From contig JBMNJI010000009.1 of assembly GCA_050951585.1 (NCBI GenBank), positions 1 through 40,658 on the forward strand: a DNA stretch of 40,658 nt, written 5' to 3'. Source of the stretch: UBA3937 sp050951585. Its GTDB lineage: Bacteria; Bacillota; Peptococcia; DRI-13; DTU073. Every line of letters starts with the position of its first letter. Positions within the stretch are counted from its first letter, which is position 1. Positions 32,842-40,144 of the stretch are shown in pieces. The notes beneath the pieces were generated by a model. That model saw only the letters and a program-made list of their open reading frames with translations. It was not told the DNA's origin and did no database searches. A program made the position numbers and the translations under genes.

Positions 32842-34206
32842 ATGTCTTTATTGCAGCGTCTGGAAAAAGGAAAAGAGGTTCAGGAAAGGCATGCGGGGAA
32901 AGAACCGAAGAAACAGCAGTTTCAAGGGGACCCTTACCGCGAATTTAAGCTGCGGGTGCATAAAGAAGTCATCGAAACACTGGATGAGGAGTTTGCCGGA
33001 CAGCAGGGAGGACTGGCCGAGCAGGAGGAGCAATTAAGCATCCGGGTGGAGGAACTGATTAACAGCATTGTGCAACGTGAGGCTACGGAATTACCGCGGC
33101 TGGAGCGGCAGAAAATCGTGACGGAGATTATGGACGAGGTGGTGGGATTCGGCCCTATCGAGCCGCTGATCCGCGATCCGGAAGTATCCGAAATTATGGT
33201 GAACGGTCCGCAGCAGGTCTTTGTGGAACGGAAAGGGAAAATCGAAAAAACCGGCGTGGTTTTTCGCGACGAAGAGCACGTCTTACATATTATTGATAAG
33301 ATTGTTTCGCCGTTAGGGCGGAGAATTGATGAATCGATGCCGATGGTTGATGCCCGTCTTCCGGACGGCTCCCGGGTAAATGCGATTATTCCTCCCCTTT
33401 CTTTGATTGGACCGGTGCTTACGATTCGGAAGTTTTCCCGGGACCCTTTAACGATTCAAGATCTGATCCGTTTCGGGACTTTAACGCCCCAGATGGCTAC
33501 TTTTCTGGAGGCTTGTGTGAAGGCGAGATTAAATATCATTATTTCCGGGGGTACCGGCAGTGGTAAAACAAGCACCCTGAATGTGCTTTCCTCCTTTATC
33601 CCCGCCAATGAGCGGATTGTCACGATTGAGGATGCCGCCGAATTGCAGTTGAATCAGGAGCATGTCATCACGCTGGAAAGCCGGCCGCCCAATATTGAAG
33701 GGAAAGGCGCCATTACGATTCGGGATCTGGTTCGTAATGCTTTAAGAATGCGCCCCGAAAGGATTATCGTGGGGGAAGTCCGTTCCGGGGAAGCCCTGGA
33801 CATGCTGCAGGCTATGAATACAGGGCATGACGGTTCTTTGACCACCGGGCACGCCAACTCGCCGCGGGATATCCTTGCCCGCCTCGAAACGATGGTGATG
33901 ATGGCCGGGATGGAGCTACCGATCAAAGCAATCCGCGAGCAGATGTCTGCCGCTTTCGACCTCGTGGTACAGCAGGCACGTTTGCGTGACGGCAGTCGGA
34001 AGATTACGCATCTTACCGAGGTTTTGGGGATGGAAGGAGATACGGTTATCCTGCAGGATCTTTTTGTGTTTGAAGCGATCGGGATGGATGAACGGAACAA
34101 GGTAAAGGGTAATTTTCGGGCCACGGGCATCAGACCAAGGTTTTTGGACAAGCTGACGGCCGCCGGCATTCATTTACCCAACGATGTCTTCCAGAATAAT
34201 TTCTAA
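32842..34206 (+). CDS. cpaF: CpaF/TadA pilus assembly ATPase
   Basis: A 454-residue secretion/pilus ATPase of the CpaF family (type II/IV secretion superfamily). It powers Flp pilus extension and possibly retraction. It has the FGPIEPLIRDPEVSEIMVNG N-terminal motif, Walker A GGTGSGKT (about residues 236-243), the Asp box TIEDAAEL, a Walker B/Glu region RIIVGEVRSGEALDML, and a His box TGHDGSLTTGHAN. It begins 31 nt after cpaE and is followed by two inner-membrane platform genes. Confidence 0.95.
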   Translation: MSLLQRLEKGKEVQERHAGKEPKKQQFQGDPYREFKLRVHKEVIETLDEEFAGQQGGLAEQEEQLSIRVEELINSIVQREATELPRLERQKIVTEIMDEVVGFGPIEPLIRDPEVSEIMVNGPQQVFVERKGKIEKTGVVFRDEEHVLHIIDKIVSPLGRRIDESMPMVDARLPDGSRVNAIIPPLSLIGPVLTIRKFSRDPLTIQDLIRFGTLTPQMATFLEACVKARLNIIISGGTGSGKTSTLNVLSSFIPANERIVTIEDAAELQLNQEHVITLESRPPNIEGKGAITIRDLVRNALRMRPERIIVGEVRSGEALDMLQAMNTGHDGSLTTGHANSPRDILARLETMVMMAGMELPIKAIREQMSAAFDLVVQQARLRDGSRKITHLTEVLGMEGDTVILQDLFVFEAIGMDERNKVKGNFRATGIRPRFLDKLTAAGIHLPNDVFQNNF

Positions 34207-34232
34207 AGAGAAGAAGGAGGCTGTGGGAGAGG

Positions 34233-35222
34233 ATGGCAATCAGCATCATTTGCCTCACAGGCTTTTTGGCAGTGTCCTTAAGCATTATCAGCATCAGTCA
34301 CTTGCTGACCAAACGGAAAAGTGCCGTTCAGCTCAGGATGATGAAATTACAGGGGCTGGGCAGTGATGGAAGCCGGTTGGAAGGTGACAGCTACGGAGAA
34401 AATGAGCGCAGGAAGCCTACGGCCTCCGGCTTGAAAAGAATGCTTACCGCCACTGGAAAAGTATTAGAAAAAAAGGGGATTATCAAACCGCTGGAAGAGA
34501 AAATGCTGCAGGCGGATATTCCCTTGCGGGGTGAAGAGTTTCTTTTCATCTGGTTTTTATGCTGTTTACTTCCCGGCGTGCTTGTGACCGTGGTGTCAGG
34601 GAATGGGCTGGTCGGTATTGTATTCAGTCTGCTGGGGGCTGTCTTACCGCCCTTTTTGGTGAAAAAAGCGCAGGAACAGAAAATCAAGAAATTCAATCTT
34701 CAGTTGGTGGATGCCCTTTCGGTTATCTCTAATTCCTTGCGGGCGGGCTATAGTTTTATCCAGGCCATTGAGCTCGTAAGCAGAGAAATGCCCAATCCGC
34801 TGGGCAAGGAGTTTGCCCGGACTTTTCGGGAGGTCAATCTCGGTACAACGACAGAGGATGCCTTGAATAATATGGGGAACAGGATCGCCAGCAAGGACCT
34901 GAGCCTTATTATTACGGCGGTTCTGATTCAACGGCAAATCGGCGGAAACCTGGCGGAAATAATGGATAATATCTCCGATACCATTCGGGACCGGATCCGC
35001 ATTCAGGGCGAAATAAAAACGTTAACCGCCCAGGGAAGAATTTCCGGGATGGTCATCGGGCTGATTCCCCTTTTTTTAATTGCGGTGATGCTCGTGATCA
35101 ATCCGGACTATTTAAACCCCTTGTTTCATTCGACACTGGGGGTTGGCATGCTGGCAGGCTCGGTTGTTTCGGAGATTGTCGGGGTGCTGCTAATCAAAAA
35201 GGCCACCGCAATTGAGTTTTAG
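34233..35222 (+). CDS. tadB: TadB inner-membrane platform protein
   Basis: A 329-residue T2SSF-domain membrane protein. One hydrophobic helix at the N-terminus, two near residues 105-145 and two at the C-terminus surround the T2SSF domain (about 165-290), with LVDALSVISNSLRAGYSFIQAIE. It forms the membrane base of the pilus with TadC and contacts CpaF. The gene starts 26 nt after cpaF, with GGGAGAGG next to the ATG. Confidence 0.92.
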   Translation: MAISIICLTGFLAVSLSIISISHLLTKRKSAVQLRMMKLQGLGSDGSRLEGDSYGENERRKPTASGLKRMLTATGKVLEKKGIIKPLEEKMLQADIPLRGEEFLFIWFLCCLLPGVLVTVVSGNGLVGIVFSLLGAVLPPFLVKKAQEQKIKKFNLQLVDALSVISNSLRAGYSFIQAIELVSREMPNPLGKEFARTFREVNLGTTTEDALNNMGNRIASKDLSLIITAVLIQRQIGGNLAEIMDNISDTIRDRIRIQGEIKTLTAQGRISGMVIGLIPLFLIAVMLVINPDYLNPLFHSTLGVGMLAGSVVSEIVGVLLIKKATAIEF

Positions 35223-35311
35223 CAAGCAATATTCGCACATGGAATTTTAGGATGAAAATAGAGGATACGCAGGAAAATTTTCAGGGAGTATGTTCCGGAG
35301 GAGGGAAAGCG

Positions 35312-36238
35312 ATGACGGAGGTAGTAATATGTTCCTTTTTCTTTTCGACAGCTGTGGCGTTGGCGTTTTTGCAAAGCAAACTGCGGCCCAGGATGGTTTT
35401 CTTAGCCCGTCTGCAGAAGCTTGTGCGTAACCAATCCGCCCGCGTTAATGACGAAGATGACGAACTAAGCCTCCCTTTCTCCGAAAGAGTAATCAAGCCG
35501 CTTTTGGCAATGGCTTCCCAGGCAACGGCCCGTTTTCTTCCGGCCAAAAACCGGGATAAGCTACAGCAAATGCTCCAGTTTGCCGGCAACCCGGGAAATT
35601 TGCAGGCGCATGAATTTCAGGCCCTGCAGTTTTCCCTGATCATCCTTCTGGCCTTGGGGGGATGGGCTTTTGCTTCTCTCATGCACAAGGGACTCATTAT
35701 TCAGCTTTTGTTGCTGATGATGGGGGGAATATGCAGTGCGCTCTCGGGAAAATACTATCTAACCTTCCGCATCAGAACAAGGCAGGAAGCAATTCAGCGA
35801 GAACTGCCGGAAGTATTGGATTTATTGACCGTCAGCGTCGATGCCGGGCTGGGTTTTGATTCCGCTGTTTCCCGGGTGGTCGAAAAGTCAACCGGGGTTT
35901 TAAGTGAGGAATTACGGAAAACGCTGAAGGAGATTCAAATGGGAAAATCGCGCCGCCAGGCGTTGAAGGACCTGGGGGAACGGACGGGCGTGGAAGACCT
36001 GCTTACATTTATCGGGTCTATGATTCAGGCTGATCAATTGGGCGTATCCATTAGCAAGGTCATTCGGACGCAGGCTCAGCAAATCCGGCAAAAGAAGCGT
36101 CAGCGTGTTGAGGAAAAAGCGATGAAAGCACCGATCAAAATGCTGATCCCGTTGGTGCTGTTTATCTTTCCCACCATTTTTATCGTCTTATTGGGACCGG
36201 CTTTGATCAATATCATGAAGACATTTACAGGCATGTGA
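35312..36238 (+). CDS. tadC: TadC inner-membrane platform protein
   Basis: A 308-residue T2SSF-domain protein, sister of TadB. It carries ELPEVLDLLTVSVDAGLGFDSAVSRV, then helices, and ends with VLFIFPTIFIVLLGPALINI (quoted in part). ATG 35312 follows GGAGGAGGG and is preferred over ATG 35252, whose extension is poor in membrane character. It is the last pilus gene of the locus; no secretin or TadD-type lipoprotein gene follows. Confidence 0.92.
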   Translation: MTEVVICSFFFSTAVALAFLQSKLRPRMVFLARLQKLVRNQSARVNDEDDELSLPFSERVIKPLLAMASQATARFLPAKNRDKLQQMLQFAGNPGNLQAHEFQALQFSLIILLALGGWAFASLMHKGLIIQLLLLMMGGICSALSGKYYLTFRIRTRQEAIQRELPEVLDLLTVSVDAGLGFDSAVSRVVEKSTGVLSEELRKTLKEIQMGKSRRQALKDLGERTGVEDLLTFIGSMIQADQLGVSISKVIRTQAQQIRQKKRQRVEEKAMKAPIKMLIPLVLFIFPTIFIVLLGPALINIMKTFTGM

Positions 36239-36277
36239 TTATCAGGATCAGTGAATATCCAATAAGGAGGCAGAAAG

Positions 36278-36655
36278 ATGGTTCGTAGGTACGGACAGCC
36301 GGTACAGATTTATCGGCAGGAAGAATTAATCGGGGGGCAGATTTGGCTTGCCGCCGATTTTTTTCGTCGTTTAAAGGGCCTATTATTGCGGAAAGAATTA
36401 AAGGAGGGGGAAGGGCTGTTGCTGATCCCCTGCCGTCAGGTGCATACGTTTCTGATGTCCTTTGCCATTGATGTGCTTTTTTTAGATGCAGCGGGGACGA
36501 TTGTGGAAATCCTGCCGGAGATGGTGCCCGGCAAAATGTCGCCTTTGGTAAAAGAGGCCTGTCAAGTGCTGGAATTGCCCGCGGGTACAGTTAAAAAGAA
36601 AAAGCTGCAGAAAGGGGAACAATTATTTATACAAAATATAACAACTGAAGTATAA
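36278..36655 (+). CDS. DUF192 family protein
   Basis: A 125-residue protein resembling DUF192 (PF02643). Signature parts are RRLKGLLLRKELKEGEGLLL, VHTFLMSFAIDVLFLD and VLELPAGTVKKKKLQKGEQL. Many DUF192 proteins are exported, but this one has no signal peptide. The biochemical role is unknown. DUF192 genes often follow Tad loci in Firmicutes, so it may belong to the pilus operon; it starts 39 nt after tadC behind AAGGAGG. Confidence 0.85.
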   Translation: MVRRYGQPVQIYRQEELIGGQIWLAADFFRRLKGLLLRKELKEGEGLLLIPCRQVHTFLMSFAIDVLFLDAAGTIVEILPEMVPGKMSPLVKEACQVLELPAGTVKKKKLQKGEQLFIQNITTEV

Positions 36656-36722
36656 ATTACTAAATGGTGGAAATACTACTAACAACAACGAATAATAAAA
36701 TTGCCAATAGGAGGAATTTATT

Positions 36723-37466
36723 GTGGAAATGCAGTTGTTGTTAGAGAAGACGCGGGTATTGCATCAGCTGTTACAAAAGTCAGCAGGACAAACTCTGGAT
36801 TACAACATGATTGCCGAGGAACTGTCGAAGATTACGGAGTCAAGTATTTATCTGATCAGCAAAAGCGGAAAATTGCTTGGCAGGACGGAGATTATGACGA
36901 TCCGGGGCGGTTTGTTTCCGCTGGAAGAGCTTAAGGATGGGCAGTTTGGCGAGAAAAGTCTGCAGTGGATGTTCGGATTTACGCATACCGAAGTAAATCT
37001 CGTTCCCAAAGACACAGACTATTACTGCATCCTGGCGCCGGTCTTCAGCAGTACGGAAAGGCTGGGTACCGTCGTGTATGCGCGGGAGAAGAAAGCCTAC
37101 ACACCGGCGGAGATTATTTTGGCGGAATACGGGGCCAGCGTGGCGGGAATGCAGATTTTGCGCAATGCCAATGAGCGCATGGAAAATGAGGTGCGGAAGA
37201 AAACCGTTGTGCAGTTGGCTTTAGAGGTCCTTTCCTATTCTGAATTAGAGGCAGTAAAGTACATTTTTAATGAAATTGAAGGCTCGGAAGGTTTTCTGGT
37301 GGCGAGCAAGCTGGCGGAAGAATACAAGCTGACCCGTTCGGTCATTGTCAATGCCTTGCGGAAGCTGGAAAGCGCCGGGGTGATTGATGCCCGTTCGCTG
37401 GGGATGAAAGGGACATATATTAAGGTGCTGAACGATTATTTATATGAACAGTTAGCGCAGATTTAG
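36723..37466 (+). CDS. codY: CodY global regulator, shortened effector domain
   Basis: A 247-residue CodY. In Firmicutes CodY represses nutrient-acquisition, competence and motility genes when branched-chain amino acids and GTP are plentiful. The C-terminal winged helix is classic: VASKLAEEYKLTRSVIVNALRKLESAGVI followed by RSLGMKGTYIKVLN (quoted in parts). The N-terminal GAF domain has SKSGKLLG and STERLGTVVYAR. Between them, compared with my memory of Bacillus CodY, about a dozen residues holding the F-P-V isoleucine-binding loop are missing, and the Arg of the N-D-R-M segment is not obvious. GTG start with AGGAGG upstream. Confidence 0.92.
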   Translation: MEMQLLLEKTRVLHQLLQKSAGQTLDYNMIAEELSKITESSIYLISKSGKLLGRTEIMTIRGGLFPLEELKDGQFGEKSLQWMFGFTHTEVNLVPKDTDYYCILAPVFSSTERLGTVVYAREKKAYTPAEIILAEYGASVAGMQILRNANERMENEVRKKTVVQLALEVLSYSELEAVKYIFNEIEGSEGFLVASKLAEEYKLTRSVIVNALRKLESAGVIDARSLGMKGTYIKVLNDYLYEQLAQI

Positions 37467-37516
37467 GCGAAATAAACAAAACTGCAGGGAATAATCAGCT
37501 AGGCCTGCTCTTGCCG

Positions 37517-37555
37517 GCCGCCTCAGAATCATTTCTTGATTAGGGGGCGGCTTTT
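37517..37555 (+). terminator. Probable terminator after codY
   Basis: A GC-rich stem (GCCGCC 37517-37522 with GGCGGC 37546-37551, extended by weaker pairs inside) followed by TTTT. The inner part of the stem is imperfect. Confidence 0.55.
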
Positions 37556-37556
37556 C

Positions 37557-37703
37557 ATGTTAGAAGAATTTTTGTTATTGCATATTAATTTTCCGAAAAA
37601 GAGGGAAAATACGCAGAAGGGAGAATATTTATTATATGAGTGCATACTATTTAAGAAGGACAGGAAAAAGATAGCAAGGGAAATTGGTAAAGGCGGGTTT
37701 TGA
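37557..37703 (+). CDS. Possible 48-residue protein, unknown
   Basis: An open frame from ATG 37557 to TGA 37701-37703 in the gap between codY and comF. The product would be basic and soluble (ends KKIAREIGKGGF). A GGGGGCGG run lies 7 nt before the ATG, but that run is also part of the codY terminator stem. No family is recognised. It may be chance. Confidence 0.25.
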   Translation: MLEEFLLLHINFPKKRENTQKGEYLLYECILFKKDRKKIAREIGKGGF

Positions 37704-37724
37704 AGATAAGGGGGAGGTGCGCGG

Positions 37725-38510
37725 ATGGGTCGTTTGCGGGACTGGTCGGATTCGGTATTAGGGATGGTTTTTCCGGAAAATACAATCTGCCCGATTTGCG
37801 GAAAAAAAGAGAATGAAGTGAAGCAGAAGGGCGTCTGTCAGCAATGCGTCTCCCGTGTTATGACGATTGCGAGAACAGAAGAGGTGTGTCCCCGCTGCGG
37901 CTTTTTTACCGCAGGGGAAGCCTGCCCTAATTGTCGGTATTGGGGGAATTCGGAGTTAAAGGTCGGTAGTGTCGTCCCTTATGACGGCATCTTTCGCGAA
38001 ATGATTCACGAGCTTAAATATAATAAGAAGAAGGAAAATGCCCTGCCTATAGGGTATTTAATGGCTTGCCGGGTAAGAGAGCTGGGAATCGAAGGGGCCA
38101 TTGAAGCCATAGTCCCTGTGCCGCTCTATATCGGCAGAGAAGCGGAACGGGGCTTTAACCAAAGTTTGTTGCTGGCGAAGGTGATTGCCGAGGAATTGCA
38201 CAAACCAATCTGGAAGGAAGCGCTGGAAAGGAGCCATTTCCATCATACGCAGACGGTCTTGGGGCGCAAAGAACGGATGGAGAATCTGGCCGGTGCTTTT
38301 GAATTTGCGGGCAAGCAAAAGCAAGCGGCCGCAAGCGTGTTATTGGTTGATGACATCATTACGACCGGCGCCACCTTATTATCCTGCGCGAAAGCTTTGG
38401 AGAAGGCCGGAGTGCAGAGAATTTACGGGATTGCCTGGGCGGCCGGATTTAGTATCAAAATGATGAGAAGACTGGCAGGAAATAATTTTTATCATGGAGA
38501 ATATAGATAA
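37725..38510 (+). CDS. comF: ComF family protein (ComFC-like)
   Basis: A 261-residue ComF/ComFC-type protein. N-terminal zinc-ribbon cysteines (CPICGKK, CQQC, CPRCGFF, CPNC) precede a type I phosphoribosyltransferase domain. That domain has AIVPVPLY, RGFNQSLLLA, the HTQTVLGRKERMENLAGAF segment and the PRPP-binding loop VLLVDDIITTGATL (about residues 204-218). ComFC is required for DNA uptake in transformation in Bacillus. The location upstream of a yvyF-flgM-flgN-flgK block is the standard Firmicute order. The ribosome-binding site is GGGGGAGG. Confidence 0.93.
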   Translation: MGRLRDWSDSVLGMVFPENTICPICGKKENEVKQKGVCQQCVSRVMTIARTEEVCPRCGFFTAGEACPNCRYWGNSELKVGSVVPYDGIFREMIHELKYNKKKENALPIGYLMACRVRELGIEGAIEAIVPVPLYIGREAERGFNQSLLLAKVIAEELHKPIWKEALERSHFHHTQTVLGRKERMENLAGAFEFAGKQKQAAASVLLVDDIITTGATLLSCAKALEKAGVQRIYGIAWAAGFSIKMMRRLAGNNFYHGEYR

Positions 38511-38576
38511 GAGAATTGAGATTAGAGAAGTCGAAGCGGAAATGGGCGAGAACCCTATGTAAAGGAGCGAAGAACG

Positions 38577-39008
38577 ATGAAACTGAGAAACTGCCCTCAA
38601 TGCGGTCAGGTATTCACATATCTTCGGACAAATCTTTGTCCGGCGTGCCAAAAGCTTGATGAAGAAAACTATAAAATTGTGCGTAAGTATATTGCGGAAA
38701 ACCCCGGCGTGGGAATTGCGGAAGTCAGCGAGAAAACAGGGATTGCCGAGGATAAAATCTTACGCTATTTGAAAGAGGGGCGTTTTTCAACCCAGGGAAT
38801 GCTGCAGGCCAAATTACAATGCGAACTTTGCGGAATCACGATCAATAGCGGCCGCTATTGCCTTGCTTGTCAGGAAAAACTTACTTCCGGAATAAAAAAG
38901 GTCATCCGGGAGGAGAATGACAAGGTCATCTTCGAGTTAAATAAAAAGAAGGAAGGCGAGAGTAAAAAAAACAGTCCGCGGATGCATTCCAGCGACTGGA
39001 GGGATTAA
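38577..39008 (+). CDS. yvyF: YvyF-like flagellar operon protein (TIGR03826)
   Basis: A 143-residue protein of the YvyF type. Two short zinc-finger-like Cys clusters flank a helical centre: CPQCGQVF...CPAC at the N-terminus and CELCGITI...CLAC near residues 83-101. The centre (ENPGVGIAEVSEKTGIAEDKILRYLKEG, quoted in part) looks like a helix-turn-helix. It lies between comF and flgM as in Bacillus. Function is not settled; a regulatory role in flagellar gene expression is plausible. AAAGGAG precedes the ATG. Confidence 0.88.
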   Translation: MKLRNCPQCGQVFTYLRTNLCPACQKLDEENYKIVRKYIAENPGVGIAEVSEKTGIAEDKILRYLKEGRFSTQGMLQAKLQCELCGITINSGRYCLACQEKLTSGIKKVIREENDKVIFELNKKKEGESKKNSPRMHSSDWRD

Positions 39009-39040
39009 TCAGCAAAAGAAGGAAAGGGAAGAAGACAGAT

Positions 39041-39112
39041 ATGGGCAGAAAAACGAAGAAAAACGACCCAAATGCAACCAGAAGGCCGAGAATGCCCCAA
39101 ATAAGCTATTAA
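39041..39112 (+). CDS. Possible 23-residue basic peptide
   Basis: A short open frame from ATG 39041 to TAA 39110-39112, between the yvyF-like gene and its terminator. The product is very basic (starts GRKTKKND, contains RRPR). Upstream purines (GGAAAGGGAAGAAG) make a weak ribosome-binding site. It may be chance. Confidence 0.2.
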   Translation: MGRKTKKNDPNATRRPRMPQISY

Positions 39113-39119
39113 TAAAATG

Positions 39120-39158
39120 ATATACCTATCCGATATATATGATAGGTATATTTTTATT
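39120..39158 (+). terminator. Rho-independent terminator before flgM
   Basis: An 11-bp AT-rich stem (39120-39130 with 39141-39151) with a 10-nt loop and a T-rich tail. It suggests that flgM has its own promoter or depends on read-through. Confidence 0.75.
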
Positions 39159-39184
39159 CAGTGAGAGGGGATGAGGTGAGGATG

Positions 39185-39499
39185 ATGCGGGTTACCAATC
39201 AGCCTGTTTCGGGAATCACAAAAGCATATAACCAGCCAAACAAAGGAAAGACGGTGGAGAAGGGCAATGAAGCGGCCAAATATGATGCCGTAAATATCTC
39301 CAGTGAAGCAAGGTTCTACGGCACAGCCTTTAAAGCCCTGCAACAGTTACCGGAGACGCTCCGAGGCGCAGGAGCAAAAAGCTGGAGGAATTAAAGAGCA
39401 GCGATTAAGGTGGGCAGTTATGCGGTAAAAAATGAAGAGCTGGTGGAAAAAATCTGGCAGGAAAGCATTCGGATCAACGAGCTTGAGAAATTACGGTAA
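39185..39499 (+). pseudogene. flgM: flgM (anti-sigma-28 factor), disrupted by two opposing frameshifts
   Basis: FlgM binds the flagellar sigma factor SigD/FliA until the hook is complete. The first part reads MRVTNQPVSG...DAVNISSEARFYGTAFKALQQLPE, then leaves the family pattern and stops at 39392-39394. The expected continuation is still in the DNA: KLEELK is read in another frame (39379-39396). AIKVGSYAV...EELVEKIWQESIRINELEKLR is then read in the original frame up to TAA 39497-39499. A one-base loss near 39362-39378 and a one-base gain near 39396-39404 would explain this. As given, the sigma-binding C-terminus is not translated in one piece. It is either a real pseudogene or two sequence errors. 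GAGG lies 8 nt before ATG 39185. Confidence 0.8.
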
Positions 39500-39553
39500 T
39501 AGCGGAAGATGTCACCGAATTCAAAGGATGAAAATGTTTGAAGGGGTGAAAAA

Positions 39554-40051
39554 ATGGAAGCCAGAAAAGACGCAGTCGAGACATTAATCAGTATTTTAGA
39601 GGAACAGGAGAAGATTTATGAGGAGTTGCTGGAGTTAGCCCGGCAGAAGCAGAAGATCTTAATCAAAGGGGATATTGCCGCTTTGGAGGAGATTACCGTT
39701 CAGGAAGAAGGGCTGGTCTTACAGGCCGGCAAATTAGAAGAAAAACGAGAGCATTGTTTTACTGCTTTAGCGCAAGATTATGGTGTGGGACCGGAGTCGA
39801 CGCTGGCTGATTTTCTGCCGTGTGTTGATGAACCGTCCCGCTCTTTACTGGAGAGGGTCCATGGAAATCTTTCCGCGTGTCTGAAAGATTTGCAGAAATT
39901 TAATCAGGAAAATACCCAGTTACTGGAGCAGTCAATTCAATTTGTTAATTTTACCGTGGATGTTTTGAGTCAGCAGTCGAAGCCTCTTTATAATGCCGAT
40001 AAAGAGGTAAAGGTGGAAAGTCTGACTAATTTTCTGGATAAGAAGGTGTAG
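39554..40051 (+). CDS. flgN: FlgN flagellar chaperone
   Basis: A 165-residue helical protein of the FlgN family. It is the cytoplasmic chaperone for the hook-filament junction proteins FlgK and FlgL. The sequence is almost all helix with Leu/Glu-rich coiled-coil stretches (residues 5-75), and the C-terminal part has NQENTQLLEQSIQFVNFTVDVL, a typical FlgN segment (quoted in part). Unlike its neighbours flgM and flgK, the frame is intact. Its position between flgM and flgK is the standard order. Confidence 0.88.
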   Translation: MEARKDAVETLISILEEQEKIYEELLELARQKQKILIKGDIAALEEITVQEEGLVLQAGKLEEKREHCFTALAQDYGVGPESTLADFLPCVDEPSRSLLERVHGNLSACLKDLQKFNQENTQLLEQSIQFVNFTVDVLSQQSKPLYNADKEVKVESLTNFLDKKV

Positions 40052-40083
40052 CTTCCAGGTTCAAGGTTAGAAAATAATGAGCA

Positions 40084-40109
40084 TAGATTCAAGATAGATT
40101 CAAGATTCA
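40084..40109 (+). repeat. Short tandem repeat upstream of flgK
   Basis: TAGATTCAAGA is repeated in tandem and then partly again (ATTCAA), in a gap that also has TTCAAGGTTAGAAAATAATGAG. It resembles the low-complexity gaps at 9727-9840 and 13168-13245. Confidence 0.7.
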
Positions 40110-40144
40110 ATATTTGGGGTTCGAGGATAGGGAGTGATGATAGA

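Noticed and set aside
35273..35287. Second CodY-box-like sequence (AATTTTCAGGGAGTA) before tadC
   Set aside because: Four mismatches in the half that matters for symmetry; too weak to report as a site.
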